Below, piece by piece: positions 1 through 10,045 of a stretch of 64,000 nt of DNA (the first letter of the stretch is position 1; each line of letters starts with the position of its first letter). The notes under the pieces are model-generated. The model saw only the letters and a program-made list of their open reading frames with translations. It ran no database searches and was not told where the DNA came from. The translations under genes were made by a program, and so were the position numbers. Source of the DNA: Gerris lacustris (lineage: Eukaryota; Arthropoda; Insecta; Hemiptera; Gerridae); the NCBI GenBank assembly GCA_951217055.1, contig OX578279.1, positions 74,814,131-74,878,130 on the forward strand, in the 5' to 3' direction.

Positions 1-298
1 TTTTACCTATCCAACACTGTAAAAATATTACCAGTTTATGCTGGGATATTAAAAATTTAATTATTGATATCAGTTTGTGACAATAGTCTATACATAATAT
101 AATCTATAGATAATCTTCTTATCTTGGAGAAGCTTGTATTAAACTAATGTAGTTACCAATCCAAGCGTTCCTAAAAAATAATATGTTAACTACTTAATTA
201 AAGTTATAATTTATTTTTGTGCTTTGTTACTGTTTTTATTATATAGCTTTTATCAATTCGGTAAATTCGTATTGTTCGTGCCAGGCCAAGATTTAGAG
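1..298. other. AT-rich sequence, nothing recognised
   Basis: No reading frame, RNA gene or repeat structure that I can support. Ends at the start of the 10-bp minisatellite. Confidence 0.6.
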
Positions 299-453
299 CC
301 ACCTCTAACCACCACTAACCACCTCTAACTACTTTTAACCACATCCAACCACCTCTAACCACCTCTAACCAGCTCTAACCACCTCTAACGACTTCTAACC
401 ACTTCTAACCACATCCAACCACCTCTAACCACCTCTAACCACCTATAACCACC
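299..453. repeat. 10-bp minisatellite, unit ACCTCTAACC
   Basis: About 15 head-to-tail units with no indels, so the 10-bp register is kept throughout. Variants (ACATCCAACC, ACTTCTAACC) recur; ACATCCAACC appears at 341 and 411, suggesting a 70-bp higher-order period. The unit carries TAACC and so superficially resembles arthropod telomeric CCTAA, but the spacing is different. The same unit occurs as a short hairpin at 39572-39625. Confidence 0.9.
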
Positions 454-694
454 CTTTAGGAAAGATTTGTGTCCAAGAACCTAACAAGTTCAAACATAGT
501 ATCCTTTATATTCTCGTAGTATCCTTAAATGTACTACATTTCTAAAACTCCCATAAATTTCAGAACTGACACCAACAATCTAAGTAACAGTTATACAAAG
601 TTAATTAATAATCTCTAGTACAATATTGTTTTTTTTTTTTTAAATAAAATTATAATTATTATTAAGAACGGGAGATAGACAGAGAAAAATACAC

Positions 695-766
695 TCCAGC
701 GCCGGGATTTGAACCACGGGCCTCTATATTTCCAGTATAGCGCTCTACCAACTAAGCTACGCAGGA
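695..766 (-). tRNA. tRNA-like sequence, anticodon GGA, left arm of foldback 1
   Basis: The minus strand folds as a 72-nt cloverleaf: acceptor TCCTGCG/CGCTGGA with one T-T mismatch, D-arm, 5-bp anticodon stem CTATA/TATAG with loop CTGGAAA, and a T-arm with two mismatches. The A box (TAGCTTAGTTGG) and B box (GGTTCAAATCC) fit the Pol III consensus. GGA would read serine codons, but the long variable arm of tRNA-Ser is missing, so the label rests on the anticodon only. More likely a tRNA-derived repeat than a decoding tRNA. Confidence 0.5.
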
Positions 767-960
767 GAATGATTTTCTCTGACGTTAATGATACCTTGTC
801 CCAAATTTAAGCTTTCAATTTTCCACAAATATGAGAAGTCAACATTAATGACATAGAACTAGACCGAGATCTATGTTAATAATGTTGAATTCTCAGATTT
901 GTGGAAAATTGAAAGCTTAAATTCGGGACAAGGTATCATTAACGTCAGAGAAAATCATTC

Positions 961-1032
961 TCCTGCGTAGCTTAGTTGGTAGAGCGCTATACTGGAAATA
1001 TAGAGGCCCGTGGTTCAAATCCCGGCGCTGGA
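961..1032 (+). tRNA. tRNA-like sequence, anticodon GGA, right arm of foldback 1
   Basis: Same 72-nt fold as the copy at 695-766, in opposite orientation, with A and B boxes intact. A T5 run lies 10 nt downstream (near 1037-1043) and could stop Pol III. The two copies diverge from each other, so their transcripts would form one long duplex. Confidence 0.5.
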
Positions 1033-1172
1033 GTGTATTTTTCTCTGTCTGTTTCCCGTAGTTAATAATAATTAAAATTTGATTTAAATTTATAATAATT
1101 ATAATTTGATTTAAATTAAAAATTAAACTTTCCGTTAATAAATACTACCAAAAACTTAAAAATATTGTTTTA

Positions 1173-2905
1173 GTTATTTTCATTAATTCTTGTTTCTATA
1201 TGATTTATGAAGCATATAAAAACAAGGTATATGTACCTAAGTACTTTTTCATCATTGTATTCCCAGCTATAGTTAGTATTCTAAGTAAATATTGCTCCGC
1301 TAATCTGCTTACCTGACTTTCCTAGTTTCTGGATTTTCATCCGAAACGACTACCTTTCTGTATTATTTTTAATTTTATACTTTGTTTCTTGCTCTGATTA
1401 TGCTAATAGATTTAGCGAAACGTTAGCATAAACTTTCTCAATGTGTTTTATTGGACAGCACCTCACTAACATACTCGCTCATTAGTGTATTACTATTTTG
1501 AGTAATTTGTTAAATTTTCTGTTGATGATTAGTATTATATTTGTACCGAAGCGCCAAACCTTGCTTGTGCCGTCTAGGGACTCGTTAAAAAATTATTAAA
1601 TAAATAAAATAAACATTAGCAAATACGAAAAGATTCCAGTCTCTCGACTACTAAATATTTTAAATTTTTATCTGAATAATTCAAAATCACAAAAATAAAA
1701 GAAAGGCAAATAACAGATCAAATTTGGCATTTCAAAAAAAAGATGTTTCGACAATTGAGAATTTAGACACTGACAAGTGCGGGAACAATCGTCCAGCTTT
1801 TAATTTCCATTTTTGGCTCCGTGTTTACTGGTGCGAGTAACAGAGACGTGGATAGCTAAAAGTTCATTTAGAAACTTTTCTCTCACAACGGTGTTGTGTT
1901 CAAATACGAACAACTTTTTTCCCCCTCTCTTCTTGCTGCCCCCAGCAGGCAACCCAGGTCCACTGTATGAAAAGATAATCGTATTCAAGCGTAAAAAATT
2001 GCCAATTCCCTCTGTCTAAACCAAGCCTTTTCACGGAACCTTTTTTTTTTTTTTTGCATCTACTAAATCAATAATAATCAAAGGAATTGCTTTTTGCTGA
2101 AAAATTTTTTCAGGGAAGGGACGGAAAAAAATGTGTGAGGCGTTAAACCGTAAATTATTAAATAAAAAATTAAAACAAAAAAAAAATATACAGAAGGTTC
2201 CGACTAATAATAAAATAAAAAATATATGATGTTGAAAACAACGGAATATCGTAAAACATTAAAATATAGAACAATAAATACGTAAAAGAATATAGAAAAA
2301 TAGTACATGGAGAAAAAATAATTCTTAATAATTTTTAATGTAAACTGAAATAAAAATTCCCATTTTTCTTTCTTGGCAGTTTAATTTAGATAAAATTATA
2401 ATAATTGAGTGAGCATAGTGGAGAAATGTAAGGAATATGGTTTTATTATAAGTATGGATGATGAAAAATAAAAGGAAGATTTTTTATGAGCATGGATAAG
2501 GCATTCACAATAGAACAGTATAGGTCACCCTATAGCAATATTTTACGAGAAGGGAAGTGCAATAATTGGGGATTAAAATTTATATTTAAAGCCACTATAT
2601 TCCCGGTCAACTTTGGTTTAACATATTTGCTTGGTCGGTGACAGTTTATATTTAAAAGTGATAGCCTGAATATTATGTATCGATCGATAAGATCAAACAC
2701 ACAGAATATATTATTATATATTCTCCATGAATATAGTTTTAGGTAGAGGATAAATAAGTAAGTTCTTGTGCATCACTGAACTTACACAAATAATAAAGCC
2801 AATCTCTCTCTAAACCTTTCTGGAATAGGTTTTGAAGGAATCAATGGGCTTGCAAATAATAATGAATGAATGAACTAAACTTAAAATTTCATTAATATGT
2901 AAATT
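1173..2905. other. AT-rich intergenic sequence without recognised features
   Basis: Short open frames near 1800-2020 overlap each other on both strands and show no family resemblance. Homopolymer T at 2041-2055. A short inverted motif (GCTAA...CGAAACGTTAGC) near 1403-1430 is noted but not classified. Confidence 0.5.
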
Positions 2906-3703
2906 GATAATAATCTGCTAATTAGTGTGGCACATAGCTTCCTCGCGTCCAATATCGTATGATTTAATGATTTTATGCTTTTACGATCTGTTATCATCAA
3001 ATTGATATATTTAATTCCCTCTCCCCGTAATTTAAATTTGTCCACATTGTTTTGATTTTTTACATGAATTAAAAGTATCAATTTAGCAAGATTTAAAGGG
3101 CATAGATGGTTGAAAATAATCAAGGGCTCTATGCTGGCTACTTTCAACAAACTATCTAAATTTCATAAAAATCAGATAAGTACTTTTGAAGATATAGGTG
3201 TAAATAAATGCATGTTTGTGCATATGTGGATGAAAAACAAATGGGCACAGAAGGTTGAAACTCATATGGGACTAACAATGGGCTAATTATGACCTACCAT
3301 CTAAATTTCATTAAAATCGGACAAGTAATTTTTAAGATATGTTAGTTTGTTATATTGAGTGACAGACCGACAGACAGACACTCAACCGAAAATGTTCCCT
3401 TATGTCTGAAACAGATATTGGTGTAAATAAATGTATATGTTTGTGCGTATGTGGAAGAGAATCAAAAGGACACAGAAGGTTGAAACTTATATGCGACTAA
3501 CAATGGACTAATTATGACTTACCATCCAAATTTCATTAAAATCGGACGAGTAGTTTTTAAGATATGTTAGTTTGCCAAATTGAGCGACAGACCAACAGAC
3601 AGACACGGAACTGAAAATGTTCCCTTATGTCTGAAACAGATTTCTGTCATGGAATTATGAAATCGGAGACATAAAAAATGTTGTTTTCTTTAAGATGATC
3701 ACA
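2906..3703 (+). mobile_element. GACA-1 dispersed element, 3'-truncated, with internal duplication
   Basis: Starts at the family 5' signature GTGTGGCACATAGCTTCCTC and runs through the conserved body to GATCACA, where the terminal hairpin is missing. A block of about 215 bp (TGTGTTTGTGC... to ...CAGACACxxAACCGAAAATGTTCCC) is present twice in tandem, at about 3200-3410 and 3425-3635, unlike other copies. No coding capacity. Confidence 0.75.
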
Positions 3704-3821
3704 TGGACTTAAATAAACATCCTCGTGTTTTACTAGGCATATTTTTGGTAGGACTGATGCAACCAAAATTTGAAAGACGCTGGAATCATTAGGCGACAAT
3801 TTAAGCTTAGGCCTTTCTTTA

Positions 3822-4175
3822 AAGCAGCCCCTACACGGTCAAGCCGCTTGATCAAAACATCGCGTCAAGCTGATTGACACGAGCTTCAAGCCGCCTTTGA
3901 GCGCATAAAGCATCCCATCAATCTTTTCATCAACACTCATTTGTAGCGGAGTTTTCGACTAGTGAACTGCTCCTCCTGGACTGTAGTGAATCAGTATTGT
4001 ATAGAAACCATGGTTTCGAATCAGGATTTGGGGTGTCGAGCAGGTGATTGACGGAATGCTTGATCAAAATTGATCTAGACTATCAAGCGCTCCGTCAAGC
4101 CTAGACGATCAATCATGCTTGACACCATTGCTTGACGCGATGTTTTGATCAAGCGGCTTGACCGTGTAGTGCTTG
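3822..4175. mobile_element. X-family TIR element, complete copy
   Basis: Perfect 40-bp inverted repeat at 3831-3870 and 4131-4170 (starting CTACACGGTCAAGCCGCTTG). Inside are several further CTTGAT/ATCAAG motifs and no reading frame. The left terminus AAGCAGCCCCTAC is matched by the right end of the second copy at 10392, not by the right end here, where the last bases have changed. A non-autonomous DNA transposon is the simplest reading. Confidence 0.75.
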
Positions 4176-4205
4176 TCTCAAAAACTTTTAAAACTTGGCT
4201 AGGTC

Positions 4206-4386
4206 TTTGTCGTACTCTGACAAACTTTTAACTATATAATAAGAAACTAATTCTAACTAATTCTTTTGGCTTTCAAACAACAACTGAAATGATTTTATTT
4301 TATCATAAACAAGTCAAACGAACAAGTTAAGAAAAACTATGTTAAAACTAATAAATTTTCAATGTCATATCTTGACATATGACACA
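4206..4386 (-). repeat. BEL/Pao 3' LTR
   Basis: 181 bp; in element orientation it begins TGTGTCATATG and ends CGACAAA. I see no difference from the 10046-10226 copy. Short for a BEL/Pao LTR. Confidence 0.9.
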
Positions 4387-4438
4387 CTCCGCCACCAAAT
4401 GATCCTTTTTCTTACTGGGAAGGGATGCTGCCTCTTGT

Positions 4439-4762
4439 TCATATCACCTCTAAAGGAAAGAGACGGCAAATCGGTCTTGTGATGGTCGAGGCCTCAGTCT
4501 TTACTTCTGCTGAGCGTACTGCCCCATCCTGGCTTAAATTTAGCTTTTCAATTTTTCCCAGTTTCCATTTTTGTCTTGGAACTTTATATGAACTATCTGG
4601 CCGATATAAGGTACATTTTTTGAATTCGGTTCCTGCTTAGCTAAAGTTCTTCTTTCCCTTAGGCTAAGCAGGTACTCTCCCCTCCAATTTTTCCAAAATC
4701 CTTCAAGTAATTTATTTCCTTTTTTCCAAAGTTGTAGAATAGTTTCCGGTGCATTACGCAAT
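4439..4762 (-). pseudogene. Frameshifted C-terminal domain of the BEL/Pao polyprotein
   Basis: Downstream of the Gag-Pol stop, a second frame (from 4761) reads FWKNWRGEYLLSLRER and a third frame takes over near 4575 and ends at 4439 with ITRPICRLFPLEVI. Together these match the DUF5641-like end of Pao integrases. Both frame changes fall in A5 runs (near 4758 and 4577), so each is a single-base indel in a homopolymer, whether real or a sequencing artefact. Confidence 0.8.
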
Positions 4763-7700
4763 TTTTAGCTCCTCCTCCGCTGAAGGTGCGAATGTCACCG
4801 AAGTGGCCCTCAAACTTAAAAAATGTGCTGGTGTAATCGTTTCTCCCTCGTTTTCCCCCACATAAAACAAGGGACGTGAATTTAATATGGCTTCTATTTC
4901 ACATGTAATGGTGACTAACTGGTCGTGGGAGAGACAAAGATTTCTAAGAGATTTTTTAAGACATCTTTTGACCATTCCTATCAATCGTTCATAAACACCT
5001 CCCATCCATGGAGAAAATTCTGGAATAAATTTCCAAAGCATACCTATTTTTGCTATTTCCCCTTTTACAGCATCACTGCTTGTAACTTTGGCCCAGGCAG
5101 AGTTTAGGACAATAGAAGTATTTTTGAATTGCCAAGCATTATCGCTTACGCACATATAAGGGATTCCTCTCCTAGCTATAAATCTACGAAAGCTAAGCAA
5201 GAAAGCTTCTCCGGTCAGGTCCTCCACAACTTCTAGATGAATTGCTCTAGTTACAAGGCAGGTAAATAAACATACCCACACTTTAAAACTTTTCTTATGT
5301 CCCTTATACTTTGCATACAGTGGTCCTAGGTAATCAATACCCACTGCCTCAAAGCATACAGATTTTGTGACTCTAAACTCCGGAAGTGGCGGAGGATCTG
5401 GGTAAGGAAGTGCTTTCCCGTCTATCTTCCTACACAAGATACACTTATTTATAATCCTATTTACTGCTGCTCTACCCTGTGGAACCCAATATGTAGATCT
5501 TAATTGCGCTAAAGTATGTGCAGTACCAACATGGTATAATTTTTTATGTAAACCTTTAATTATTAATTCGGTAAACTCATCTTTGGTTGGAAGTAAGATT
5601 GGACACTTTTCTCCTATCTCTAAATCAGCGAATTGAAACCGCCCCTTACATCTAATAATTCCTTCATCTATGTAAAGTCCTAACTGCCTAACAAGGTGAT
5701 TAAATTTCCTTAATTGAATATCTTCAAAAATTTCTTTATACTTATTAGCTTGAACATATTTGATCCATGCTATTCGCGCTGTCTCTATTTCTATACTATC
5801 TAACTCATCTTGGCGTTTACTTCCTCTAAAATTAGCAATTGTCCTATTGCACCATGCTGTTACCCTTAAAAGTTTAAAAAGATTACTGTATCTTTTAATA
5901 TCTATCTCGAATGGTGGTTTCTCTAAAACTTCATTGTCAGGTCCTAGTAGCACTATTTCATCTACTGAATCTAGATCTTTTACCCATCCTAACTCCGGGT
6001 CAGGCCACTCGTCTTCTTTTTGTAACCATTTAGGACCTAACCACCATTCTTCCGTTTCTACTAACTTACTACAGCTACAACCCCTTGAAGCTAAATCTGC
6101 CGAGATATTTCTTTCTCCTGGCACAAATCTGATTTCACAATTTTTAATAGATCTTATTTCTAATATTCGTCGTTCTACAAAAAGTGGTAGAGGTTTTTTC
6201 GATCCTAACCATTTAATTAAACATTGTGAATCAGTCCATATATAACTTGGATAAATTCCTATTTCCTTTCGGATAAAACTAAGAATTCTGGTTCCCATAA
6301 CTACACTTAAAAGTTCCAACCTAGGAATAGTTATTGTTTTAGTTGGTGCAACTCTTATTTTCGAATATAATAAAGTTGATTCTCCATTATCTAATTTTCT
6401 AATATAAATGACGGCAGCATATGCTTCTTTTGAAGCATCACAGAAGCAATGCAGTTGTGCTGCTATATCTTTACTATGAAGAACTATTCTTGGAACTTCT
6501 ATATTTTTAATTTTTGTTAGGTTTTGTTTAATTTCTAGCCAAATGATTTGATCATCCCTTTCAATTTCTTCATCCCAACCTATTCCTTTATTCCACAATT
6601 TTTGTAGGAAGACTTTTGCTACTAGTAATATTGGGGAAGCTATACCAATGGGATCAAAAATTGAACTGACACATTTTAAAATGGAACGTTTAGTAAGAAC
6701 AGGATTTTCGTAGTCTTTTACTTTTACCTTAAATTTATCTTTAACTGAATCCCAGACTACTCCCAAAACTGTAATAGTTTCCTTTGAATCTACATCTTCT
6801 ACTGGTAGCTGTGATAAAAAATCTTTATCGTTCGTGTTCCATTCTCGCAAATTCATAGATGCAACATTAAATATATTTTTTCCTGTTAAGTAAAATTCAT
6901 AAGCCTCCTGCTTTTTCATACTCACAACTAAATTGTCTACATAAATATTATCTGATATCCATTTTGCAAAACAATTTTTATACCTATTAAGATGATATTT
7001 AATTACCGCATTCAATATAAATGGACTAGATATGATTCCAAATAAAACTCTACGAAACCTATAAATAATAATATTTTCTGGGGTGATGTCCTTTGACGTA
7101 TCTTTGATCCAAATAAATCTAGTTACATCCTTACTATCATCGTTCAGTGAAATTTGGAGAAATGCTTTTTCAATGTCTGCAATTACTAAAATTTCTCCAA
7201 ACCTAGCTCTAAGTAAAATTCCGACTAAATCTTCCATTAAGATTCTTCCTCTCAGAAGGCACTGATTTAAACTAAGCTTGTCCTTTTTTGCAGTTGCACT
7301 ACCATCAAATACAATTCTGACTTTGGTTGTGGTCTTTTGTGGTGTTATTACCGCATGATGTGGTAAATAATGTATTATTGGTCCTGATATATCTTTGGGA
7401 TTAACTTCTTCTATCATGCCTAATTCTAATTGTTGTTTTATGATGTCATTATATTTTTCAAGCAATTCTTTGTTAGTAGAAATACGTTTGTACAAGGATC
7501 TCAAACGCCCAAGAGATAAACCATAGTTCTGAGCTAACGCCTCCGGAGGATAGTATCTCCATGGCCAAGAGACACTATATCGACCATTTTCAAATCTTAC
7601 ACTGTCGTCAAACTGTTTCATAGCTAAGTCGTCTCCTGTTTCTTCTATCTCCTCTCTAATACCTATATTTTCAAGATTCCAAAAGTGTTGTAAATCTAAA

Positions 7701-9598
7701 TTTTTATTGAGGACATACGGTTCGGTTTTGAAACTAAGTTCTGGTTTTTTGACTTTTTCTAAAGCATATAAACAGAGACACTGAATATCCCTTGTACTTT
7801 CTTGATTTCTTCCCGATAAGACCCATCCTAATTTTGAATTAATTAAAAATAACCCTTCTTTAATTTCTAATTTTTCTAAATTGAAAAAATCAAAGTAATA
7901 ATCATTTCCTATTAACAATCCAATTTTAGGATCATAGTTCACTAAATCTGGATTCTCAGCAAATGTCAGATATTTATATTTAAGTTTTATTGTATCTAAT
8001 TCTGTAAAGGTTGAATTTTCTACTATACTTGGCACTACGTTTGCATATATCAGAGAGTAAGAGCCATCAACTAATTTAATTTGAAATTTCACAACATATG
8101 ATTTTATATTTTTTGGTTTTGATGAATTAAATAAACAGACAGAAAGATACTCTTCTCTTAAGTATGACAGTCCAAGAGTTTTAGCTACTTGTTCTGTCAT
8201 GTAACTTCTTTGGCTACCACTATCTAACAATACACGTGTGTTAGCTGTGTAATTATTTTCAGAATTAGCTAAAGTTACTGTGGCAGTTTGCATAGAAACT
8301 TTACACTTAATTTCTTTCTGAATCGAATCAATAGAGTTTATTTTTCTATTTTCTGGTGAAACCACAGCTACTATTTCCTCCCCCTTTTTCGTGTTCTTAA
8401 AGCAAAGACTACGGTGATGTTTACGTTTTTGTTTGCAGTAATAACATACTTTATCACTCCTACAATCTTTTGCTTGATGTGTATTTTGAAGACATAAATA
8501 ACACGCTCCTTTTATTCGTTCCTTTCTCGCATCTACAGTTGCATACTTTTTACAATTGTCACTCCAGTGTGACAAGGAACAAAAATGACATCTTGGTTGA
8601 ATTGTGAGTGCACTAGTGGTTGAAGGATTGAATTTAGAACCTTCTTTTTTGAAACTTGAACTTTTTGTTTCGTTCCAATCAGATGGTTTTCCCATCACTT
8701 GTTCTTTGATTGTAATTATTTTGTCTAGCCTAAATCTAAGTTGTTTGCACTCATCAGTATTTTCTTTAGTTGGTTTATGCAATTCAAATTCTTCTAATTG
8801 TAAAATAATTTCTGGGGGAAATTTAGATTTAATTAGAGATACAAAACTAGAGTGATCTACATCTTCTCCTAGTCCTTCTAATGATCTACAATAATTTTCT
8901 ATTTCATTTAATGTAATTCTTAATTTTGAAGCTGAATTATTAGATTTACCCAAATTCCTAAACCTTTCATAAATATTTTCTAATATTAATTTTTGATTTC
9001 CGTATCTTCTTTTTAATAATGAAACCGCAAGTTTATAATTATTTTCTGAAAGTGTCATTCCCCCAATGCACTCAGCTGCTTCACCTGATAGTAGTCCTTT
9101 TAAATAGTTAAATTTATCTATTGGATTTAGGGATTCATTTTTATCAATAATTGACCGAAAAGTTTCCCAAAATTCATTCCATTTTAATCTGTCTCCTGAG
9201 AATGTCGGAAGTGAAATTTTGGGCAACTTAGCTGGTGCGGTTTTATTATAATTATTGTTTGAATTTATATTTTGAATGACATTTCCTCTTTCCCTAGATT
9301 CAATCAGATTGGTTAATTCTACTGTTAAGTCATCACTGTTTAATCCTATCTCCATAAAACCCGCTACATCGTTTCCAAATTTTGCTGTTTCTTCAGGATT
9401 TGTTTGAGAGGCTGTATCGAGATCCTTAACCAAACTATTGAATTTTTCCCTATATTTTACTAACTTTCCTAATAGATTTTTAGCCGCATCTACTGTTCCA
9501 AATTCCCTATTTCCTTCCAACCACAATCTAACTGTATCTATATGATTTTCTAATCTACTCTTAACTGGTCCTAAAGCTCTACGAATATTACTAGCCAT
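4754..9598 (-). CDS. Gag-Pol polyprotein of BEL/Pao retrotransposon
   Basis: 1614 residues from ATG at 9596-9598 (MASNIRRALG). Order: DUF1759-type Gag (about 125-290); three Cys/His knuckles (C337-C340-H344-C349; C366-C369-H374-C379; C385-C388...C399); aspartic protease LLDSGS (D459); reverse transcriptase (about 720-900) with D808 in VIADIEKAF and YVDN at 886-889, where YVDD is expected, so the last catalytic Asp is Asn; Pao-type A17 region; RNase H with D1054, E1095, D1123 and D1168; integrase HHCC (H1351, H1356, C1386, C1389) and core D1422, D1486, E1537. It makes the particle, processes itself, copies RNA to DNA and integrates it. The frame stops early at an A5 run; the usual C-terminal DUF5641-like domain follows in other frames. 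Probably inactive as read. Confidence 0.95.
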   Translation of the reverse strand: MASNIRRALGPVKSRLENHIDTVRLWLEGNREFGTVDAAKNLLGKLVKYREKFNSLVKDLDTASQTNPEETAKFGNDVAGFMEIGLNSDDLTVELTNLIESRERGNVIQNINSNNNYNKTAPAKLPKISLPTFSGDRLKWNEFWETFRSIIDKNESLNPIDKFNYLKGLLSGEAAECIGGMTLSENNYKLAVSLLKRRYGNQKLILENIYERFRNLGKSNNSASKLRITLNEIENYCRSLEGLGEDVDHSSFVSLIKSKFPPEIILQLEEFELHKPTKENTDECKQLRFRLDKIITIKEQVMGKPSDWNETKSSSFKKEGSKFNPSTTSALTIQPRCHFCSLSHWSDNCKKYATVDARKERIKGACYLCLQNTHQAKDCRSDKVCYYCKQKRKHHRSLCFKNTKKGEEIVAVVSPENRKINSIDSIQKEIKCKVSMQTATVTLANSENNYTANTRVLLDSGSQRSYMTEQVAKTLGLSYLREEYLSVCLFNSSKPKNIKSYVVKFQIKLVDGSYSLIYANVVPSIVENSTFTELDTIKLKYKYLTFAENPDLVNYDPKIGLLIGNDYYFDFFNLEKLEIKEGLFLINSKLGWVLSGRNQESTRDIQCLCLYALEKVKKPELSFKTEPYVLNKNLDLQHFWNLENIGIREEIEETGDDLAMKQFDDSVRFENGRYSVSWPWRYYPPEALAQNYGLSLGRLRSLYKRISTNKELLEKYNDIIKQQLELGMIEEVNPKDISGPIIHYLPHHAVITPQKTTTKVRIVFDGSATAKKDKLSLNQCLLRGRILMEDLVGILLRARFGEILVIADIEKAFLQISLNDDSKDVTRFIWIKDTSKDITPENIIIYRFRRVLFGIISSPFILNAVIKYHLNRYKNCFAKWISDNIYVDNLVVSMKKQEAYEFYLTGKNIFNVASMNLREWNTNDKDFLSQLPVEDVDSKETITVLGVVWDSVKDKFKVKVKDYENPVLTKRSILKCVSSIFDPIGIASPILLVAKVFLQKLWNKGIGWDEEIERDDQIIWLEIKQNLTKIKNIEVPRIVLHSKDIAAQLHCFCDASKEAYAAVIYIRKLDNGESTLLYSKIRVAPTKTITIPRLELLSVVMGTRILSFIRKEIGIYPSYIWTDSQCLIKWLGSKKPLPLFVERRILEIRSIKNCEIRFVPGERNISADLASRGCSCSKLVETEEWWLGPKWLQKEDEWPDPELGWVKDLDSVDEIVLLGPDNEVLEKPPFEIDIKRYSNLFKLLRVTAWCNRTIANFRGSKRQDELDSIEIETARIAWIKYVQANKYKEIFEDIQLRKFNHLVRQLGLYIDEGIIRCKGRFQFADLEIGEKCPILLPTKDEFTELIIKGLHKKLYHVGTAHTLAQLRSTYWVPQGRAAVNRIINKCILCRKIDGKALPYPDPPPLPEFRVTKSVCFEAVGIDYLGPLYAKYKGHKKSFKVWVCLFTCLVTRAIHLEVVEDLTGEAFLLSFRRFIARRGIPYMCVSDNAWQFKNTSIVLNSAWAKVTSSDAVKGEIAKIGMLWKFIPEFSPWMGGVYERLIGMVKRCLKKSLRNLCLSHDQLVTITCEIEAILNSRPLFYVGENEGETITPAHFLSLRATSVTFAPSAEEELKIA

Positions 9599-9947
9599 AC
9601 TAAATTCACTATTCCCAGTTAATATGAAAGGAAACGAAGGGAAAACGACGACTTATGCGACTATTTAAGTTTGTGATAAATTTATACTTATGATTTCGAC
9701 GGCTAATCTTCTTTGATGGAAGTTTTGAAGATGATATCCAGTGATTAACTGTTCTGCTAAATTTTTGTTTCAATTTTCACTTTAAACGTTTTGTTGCACA
9801 ATTAGAAATTTAATTTAATTTTAATTTTTTATTTTATTTATTTATTTTCCAAATTTGAACTGTCATTCACTAAACTTTCAAATTTTTTTTTTTTTTTTTT
9901 TTTTACTGTAATTTACCAAACTAACATTCACTAATAGTTCTTTTTTG
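9599..9947 (-). other. BEL/Pao 5' leader
   Basis: Untranslated stretch between the primer binding repeats and the Gag start codon. Contains a long A run on the sense strand (T run 9883-9904 on plus). No upstream reading frame of note. Confidence 0.7.
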
Positions 9948-10045
9948 TTCTGCTAACATTTGTCCTGATCGTATTCCTCTGCTACCATTTGTCCTGATCG
10001 TATTGCTCTGCTACCATTTGTCCTGATCGTATTGCTCTGCTACCA
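9948..10045 (-). promoter_or_regulatory. Tandemly repeated primer binding site (initiator tRNA-Met)
   Basis: Read on the minus strand, TGGTAGCAGAG lies immediately inside the 5' LTR. It is the complement of the 3' end of eukaryotic initiator tRNA-Met (…CTCTGCTACCA). The motif is present at 10035-10045, 10006-10016 and 9977-9987, with a degenerate fourth (TGTTAGCAGAA) at 9948-9958, all exactly 29 bp apart. Each unit ends in GGACAAA, echoing the LTR terminus CGACAAA. Normally one such site is present. Confidence 0.85.

Larger units (their letters stand above)
621..1172. mobile_element. tRNA-derived foldback element, copy 1
   Basis: Long inverted repeat. The arms span roughly 663-830 and 892-1058 around a spacer of about 60 bp, and each arm contains a complete 72-nt tRNA-like sequence. 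The right side continues into a tail (TTTCCGT...ACTACCAAAAACTTAAAAAT) that recurs at 28300-28375 and 36100-36165, so this is a dispersed family and not a local tRNA cluster. Class unknown: it could be a MITE-like foldback that captured a tRNA, or a SINE dimerised head to head. The left terminus is degraded next to a T run at 629-641. Confidence 0.75.

Noticed and set aside
299..453. Interstitial telomere
   Set aside because: The unit is 10 bp and not the arthropod 5-bp CCTAA repeat.
5760..6245. 161-codon plus-strand open frame
   Set aside because: Lies wholly antisense to the RNase H/integrase part of Gag-Pol and shows no motif.
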